A stretch of DNA of 44,775 nt from Bacteroidota bacterium. Its GTDB lineage: Bacteria > Bacteroidota > Bacteroidia > Bacteroidales > JAAAOM01. Positions 40,470 to 44,775 of the stretch are shown piece after piece. Under the pieces are notes generated by a model that saw only the letters and a program-made list of their open reading frames with translations, was not told where the DNA came from and searched no databases. Each line of letters begins with the position of its first letter. The stretch's first letter is position 1. A program made the position numbers and the translations under genes. The DNA lies in contig JAAAOM010000013.1 of NCBI GenBank assembly GCA_009908855.1, positions 1-44,775 on the forward strand, in the 5' to 3' direction.

Positions 40470-43430
40470 ATGAAAAATAATATAATACGACTCATCAGTC
40501 TGATTTGCTTTTTTATGCTCATTGGACTGGTTGGTTTATATGCACAGGAAAAATCAATAACCGGGACAGTGACCGATACGGATGGAGAACCACTTCCGGG
40601 CGTTTCCATTTCGGTAGATGGCACAACACAGGGCACCATAACCGATCTTGAAGGTAACTATACCATAACCGATGTGGCACAAGAGCAGGTGCTTGTTTAT
40701 TCTTTTGTGGGATATTTAAAAGAAAGACGCCAGGTTGGCGATCAATCAAATATTAATGTTGAATTAATGGAGGATATTACAGAATTAGGCGAGGTATTGG
40801 TAATCGGCTATGGCGTGCAAAAGAAGAGTGATAAAACTGGTGCGGTGGCTACCGTATCTTCTGAGGATATGAACCAGGGAGTAATTACAGATCCAATTCA
40901 TGCCATGCAGGGAAAATCTGCCGGTGTATTAATTTCAAAAAAAGGGGGTGACCCGAATGCAGGGTTTTCTGTTAAAATTCGTGGTGCTGCCGGTTTTGAA
41001 TCTGGTACTACACCACTGTATGTGGTTGATGGGGTGCCAGGAGTAGATCCAACTACCATAGCACCGGAAGATATTGAAACGTTTACAATTTTAAAAGATG
41101 CCGCATCTACAGCTATATATGGGTCCCAAGGATCCAATGGAGTAATTCTGATTACAACTAAAAAAGGTACAGCCGGTGTTAGTAAAGTCCAGTTTAATGC
41201 AAAAGTTTCTGCTGATCAGGTTGCAAACACATTAGACTTATTGACTGCCAGTGAATTGAGAACATTTGTAGATAACAATGATTTAAATTTTTCTGACGGA
41301 GGTGGCAATACGGATTGGCAGGATGAAATATACAGAACAGGTATTACGCAATCTTATAACTTGAATTTTTCAGGTGGATCGGAAAACTCCACTTACTACG
41401 CTTCAATTACTCAGGCAGACTGGCAGGGGGTGATGAAAGGAACAGAAAAGGAGAGAACTACTGCTAAAATTAATTTAACCCATAAAACCTGGGATGGACG
41501 ATTAAAACTTGCAGGAAGCTTAAGTGGTGCTTTTGAGCAAAATGATTATGAAAATTACAGTGGCTTCGACAAAGATGATGTTATTTATCAGGCACTGCAA
41601 CGAAATCCTACGGATCCGGTTTATACGGCAGAAAATGAATACTATATAATAAACAGAGCGTTTAATTATGACAATCCTATTGCCGTAATTAATGAAATTG
41701 AAAATCTAAGAGATGCCAAAAGATTTTTTGGTTCGTTTAATGCTGATCTTGAAATTTTTGATGGTTTTATTGCCACAACGAATATTGGATATACCAGAGA
41801 TGATAATGAAAGCTCGTATTTCAGATATAAAGATGGTATATATTCATCAGCAGATAATGGTGCAGGCAGGAAAGAGTATAATAATTCCAGTAAAAAACTT
41901 ATAGAAGTTTATGCAAATTATACAAAATCATTAAATGCACATTATTTAAATGCGATGGCAGGCTATTCCTGGGAAGAAAATAATTACAATGGGTTTTTTA
42001 GCTATGCTGAAAACCCTCAATCACCTCACCTAAGTTATAATAATTTGGGGTCCTTTGTCGATTATCAAAAAGATCCGATTGGTTCGTGGAAAGGTATGTC
42101 GAGATTAATAGGATTCTTTGGACGGGTACAATATAATTATGACGAACGGATCTATGGATCAGCTTCGATACGTCGAGACGGATCAACTAAATTTGGTAAG
42201 AATAACAAGTGGGGTACTTTCCCAACATTTGCAGCTGGTTGGAATATTCATAAAGAGTCATTTCTTGATAATTTGGACTTGTTTAGTCAATTGAAATTAA
42301 GGGCAAGTTATGGAGTTTCCGGAAACCAAGCTATTGGAGAATATTTTGCCCAAATCTTACCTCAGGATACCGGCGAAGGTACAAATCCTGAATCCGGAGA
42401 ACAGGTTACTGTATTTGGTTTCAGTAACAGCTGGAATGCAAATCCGGATTTGAAATGGGAAAGCACAACAGAAATTAATATAGGCCTGGATTTTGGATTT
42501 GTAGGTAACAGGATCAATGGATCGGTTGAGTTATATACAAAAGAAACAGAGGATATCCTGGCTCCGGTTCAGGTTCCGTCACCTCCGGCTTTAGCCAATT
42601 TTACATGGGAAAACATTGGGAAAATGAACAACACGGGAATTGAGTTATTTCTTGAATTCTTTGTTGTAAACAGACCAAATATTTCCTGGAAATCAACACT
42701 CAATGGGAGCCATTATAAAACTATTATTACAGAGCTTGGAAAATGGGTTGAAGAAGGGGATTACAGAAAAGAAGGTTATTTGAGTGGTCGGGGATTGGTT
42801 GGTGAAGAAAATTATGTTGTGGGTAACATTGAAGGAGAAGAGTTGGGTGCATTCTTTCTTCCTGTATATGTGGGACTTTCTTCTGATGGCAGACTTCTGT
42901 ATGAATCAGAAACAGGTGGCATAACCCGTAATTTAAGTGATGCAGAAAGACAAATTGTGGGGAGTCCTGCACCTGATTTAGAAATAGGATGGTCAAATTC
43001 GTTCACATTATATAACAACTGGACGATTGACTTTTCACTTCGGAGCATGATAGGAAATGATGTTTACAACGCTACACAAATGTTCTTTGATTATCCGGGA
43101 AATTTGCCTTCACTAAATGCTGTACCGGAAGCAGTGGAATGGTATGAACAGGGAAGAACCAATCCACCTCAAATTGCTGATATTTATGTTGAGGATGGCA
43201 GTTTTGTCAAACTCGATTACTTGTCACTGGGGTATAATTTTGAATTTAACAGTTCCTATTTCAGTAGCGTTCGCATTTATGTAACCGGGAATAACCTGTT
43301 CACACTAACAAATTATTCAGGTGTGGATCCGGAAACCTCTGTTGAGGGAAGAGCTTTTGGTATTGATCAATATGATGTATATCCTAAAACCAGAAGCATT
43401 TCTATTGGTATGAGTTCAACTTTTAAATAG
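40470..43430 (+). CDS. SusC-family TonB-dependent outer-membrane transporter
   Basis: A 986-residue outer-membrane protein. Signal peptide to ~25 (LYAQ), then a CarboxypepD-regulatory-like domain (ITGTVTDTDGEPLPGVSISV to ~residue 95), a TonB-box-like region and plug (EVLVIGYGVQKKSDKTGAVA, with VRGAAGFESGTTPLYVVDGVPG and DAASTAIYGSQGSNGVILITTKKG), and a 22-strand barrel ending in an aromatic-poor SIGMSSTFK. It imports oligosaccharides, here probably maltodextrins, with TonB energy. The susD gene follows after 6 bp, as in nearly all such pairs. It is under the LacI-type operator cluster. Confidence 0.96.
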   Translation: MKNNIIRLISLICFFMLIGLVGLYAQEKSITGTVTDTDGEPLPGVSISVDGTTQGTITDLEGNYTITDVAQEQVLVYSFVGYLKERRQVGDQSNINVELMEDITELGEVLVIGYGVQKKSDKTGAVATVSSEDMNQGVITDPIHAMQGKSAGVLISKKGGDPNAGFSVKIRGAAGFESGTTPLYVVDGVPGVDPTTIAPEDIETFTILKDAASTAIYGSQGSNGVILITTKKGTAGVSKVQFNAKVSADQVANTLDLLTASELRTFVDNNDLNFSDGGGNTDWQDEIYRTGITQSYNLNFSGGSENSTYYASITQADWQGVMKGTEKERTTAKINLTHKTWDGRLKLAGSLSGAFEQNDYENYSGFDKDDVIYQALQRNPTDPVYTAENEYYIINRAFNYDNPIAVINEIENLRDAKRFFGSFNADLEIFDGFIATTNIGYTRDDNESSYFRYKDGIYSSADNGAGRKEYNNSSKKLIEVYANYTKSLNAHYLNAMAGYSWEENNYNGFFSYAENPQSPHLSYNNLGSFVDYQKDPIGSWKGMSRLIGFFGRVQYNYDERIYGSASIRRDGSTKFGKNNKWGTFPTFAAGWNIHKESFLDNLDLFSQLKLRASYGVSGNQAIGEYFAQILPQDTGEGTNPESGEQVTVFGFSNSWNANPDLKWESTTEINIGLDFGFVGNRINGSVELYTKETEDILAPVQVPSPPALANFTWENIGKMNNTGIELFLEFFVVNRPNISWKSTLNGSHYKTIITELGKWVEEGDYRKEGYLSGRGLVGEENYVVGNIEGEELGAFFLPVYVGLSSDGRLLYESETGGITRNLSDAERQIVGSPAPDLEIGWSNSFTLYNNWTIDFSLRSMIGNDVYNATQMFFDYPGNLPSLNAVPEAVEWYEQGRTNPPQIADIYVEDGSFVKLDYLSLGYNFEFNSSYFSSVRIYVTGNNLFTLTNYSGVDPETSVEGRAFGIDQYDVYPKTRSISIGMSSTFK

Positions 43431-43436
43431 TTAAGT

Positions 43437-44775
43437 ATGATGAAAATAAAAAATATAATAATAATTGGTATACTATTTTCTGCTTTTGGTTGCACGGATC
43501 TGGAAGAAGAAGTATACGACAGAATTCCGGTAGATATTTATCCGGAAAATGATGCCCAGGTGGCTTCATTACCATTAAATGCCTATAAGGAATTGCAACC
43601 ATTGATTGATGATCAGGGATGGTGGTTTTTGGCACAAGAAACTTCATCTGATGAATTGGTTTTTCCAACACGTGATGCAGATTGGGATGATGGCGGGAAA
43701 TGGCGTGTGATGCATCAACACAACTGGACAAATGATGTTGAGGGTGTTAACCGTATGTGGGATGTTTTTTACAATGGTGTGACCAAAAGTAATCAGACCA
43801 TTGATATGATGAAAGAATTAGAACAGACGGATATCATTAAAGAAAAAATCAAAGAGGTAGAAACAGTTAGATGTTTTTACTATTATTTGATCATTGATAA
43901 TTATGGAGATGCTCCATATTTAACAACTACTATTGGAGTACCCGAGCAGCCAAATAAAATCTCTCGCGCAGCTATTTTTGATAGTGTTACAACTACGCTG
44001 GAAAATAATTTATCATCACTAAAAGCAATAGATAATAAGTTGTTGGCGACTCGTTATATGGCATTTGCATTATTGAGTAAGCTGTATTTAAATGCTGAGG
44101 TTTATACCGGAACTGCTCAATGGGAAAAAGCTGGTCAATATGCGGACAGTATTATAAACGGTCCTTATACACTGGCAAATAATGTAACCGAACCATTTGT
44201 TACACAAAATGAGAATTCAACGGAAAACATCTTTACAATTCCTTTTGATGAAGACACGTATGAAGGCTTTAGATTACACATGAGAACCTTACATTACCAA
44301 AGTAACCTTACTTTTGATATGCCGGTGGGTCCATGGAATGGCTGTGCCGTTATGTATGATCATTTCTTAACTTATGACACAAACGACTTACGACGCGAAG
44401 CCTATTTCTTATTTGGCCCGCAGGTTGATTCAAAGGGAGATACAATAATTGAATCTGTAACGGAGGATACATTGGTGTTAACCCCTGAAATCCCGGCATT
44501 ACTTATGGATGCATCCTATACTCCAGCTGAAATAAGAACGAGCGGTGCACGAATAAAAAAATATGAGATTGCCAAAGGAGCAAAGGAAAATCTAAGTAAC
44601 GATTTCCCATTATTTAGACTAACTGATTTTTATTTAGTGAAAGCTGAAGTGGAAATCCGACAAAATGGACCCGGAGCAGGTGATGACTGGATTAATGAGA
44701 TCAGACTACGTGCCGGATTGGATGAATGGAACGGTGCAACGCTTGAACAATTATTGGCAGAACGGGGCCGGGAAC
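43437..44775 (+). CDS. SusD/RagB-family glycan-binding lipoprotein, 3' end outside the window
   Basis: The frame runs from ATG 43437 to the window end without a stop (446 codons visible). It has an SPII signal with lipobox AFGC (C19) followed by TDLEEEV, so it is an outer-membrane surface lipoprotein. SusD features are MWDVFYNGVTKSNQTIDMM, the TPR-like ETVRCFYYYLIIDNYGDAPYL and YMAFALLSKLYLNAEVYTG, and near the edge FPLFRLTDFYLVKAEVEIR, NEIRLRAGL and LLAERGRE. It binds glycan and forms the lid of the SusC transporter. Starts 6 bp after susC; ATG 43440 is an equal alternative start. Confidence 0.95.
   Translation, partial: MMKIKNIIIIGILFSAFGCTDLEEEVYDRIPVDIYPENDAQVASLPLNAYKELQPLIDDQGWWFLAQETSSDELVFPTRDADWDDGGKWRVMHQHNWTNDVEGVNRMWDVFYNGVTKSNQTIDMMKELEQTDIIKEKIKEVETVRCFYYYLIIDNYGDAPYLTTTIGVPEQPNKISRAAIFDSVTTTLENNLSSLKAIDNKLLATRYMAFALLSKLYLNAEVYTGTAQWEKAGQYADSIINGPYTLANNVTEPFVTQNENSTENIFTIPFDEDTYEGFRLHMRTLHYQSNLTFDMPVGPWNGCAVMYDHFLTYDTNDLRREAYFLFGPQVDSKGDTIIESVTEDTLVLTPEIPALLMDASYTPAEIRTSGARIKKYEIAKGAKENLSNDFPLFRLTDFYLVKAEVEIRQNGPGAGDDWINEIRLRAGLDEWNGATLEQLLAERGRE

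Overview
The window looks like the chromosome of an anaerobic, fermentative Bacteroidota, probably a marine or salt-adapted relative of the Bacteroidales/Marinilabiliales. The evidence is a SusC/SusD pair, candidate promoters of the Bacteroidota type (TTG, about 20 bp, TAnnTTTG), AT-rich spacers, SPII lipoproteins, and a multi-subunit NAD(P)-linked [FeFe] hydrogenase. A glycine-to-betaine methylation pathway points to osmotic stress. No rRNA, tRNA, CRISPR array or insertion sequence was seen. The assignment rests on gene content only.

Bases 1-12266, methyl-group metabolism (+ strand). A corrinoid-type cluster comes first: the tail of one MttB-family methyltransferase, a second complete MttB-family gene, a HyuA-like ASKHA ATPase, a DUF1638 protein, an MtgA-like methyl-THF:corrinoid methyltransferase, and a sarcosine/dimethylglycine methyltransferase (SDMT) paralogue. 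A gene-free stretch of 1.15 kb follows, holding a cobalamin riboswitch with its own promoter. Next come glycine/sarcosine methyltransferase (GSMT), a second SDMT, SAH hydrolase and SAM synthetase. This second block is a near-complete SAM-driven betaine pathway. The first block looks able to strip methyl groups from quaternary amines onto tetrahydrofolate. Together they could move scavenged methyl groups into betaine, or form two opposed and separately controlled routes.

Bases 12264-23213, energy metabolism (- strand). A hybrid histidine kinase sits convergent to metK. Then comes a four-gene electron-bifurcating-type [FeFe] hydrogenase operon, followed by a six-gene putative signalling operon: a HydS-like hydrogenase homologue without the proton-relay cysteine, two GHKL ATPases, a PHP protein and two DRTGG proteins. 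One identical 16-bp palindrome stands upstream of each operon. It resembles the Rex (NADH/NAD+) operator.

Bases 23313-32662, accessory region. It holds an unknown lipoprotein, a HepT/MntA toxin-antitoxin pair followed by an attC-like inverted repeat, two exported proteins made of beta-galactosidase/GH2-type jelly-roll domains, a small exported protein, an OmpR-type two-component system, a SiaB-like GHKL protein and a MATE transporter. The jelly-roll operon and the small exported gene share an elaborate promoter-repeat architecture.

Bases 32630-44775, maltose/maltodextrin utilisation. A LacI-type regulator lies between a leftward operon (MFS transporter, beta-phosphoglucomutase, GH65 maltose phosphorylase, GH13 lipoprotein) and a rightward susC-susD pair cut by the window end. 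CG-centred LacI-type operators (GCAAACGATTGC) lie on both sides of the regulator gene.
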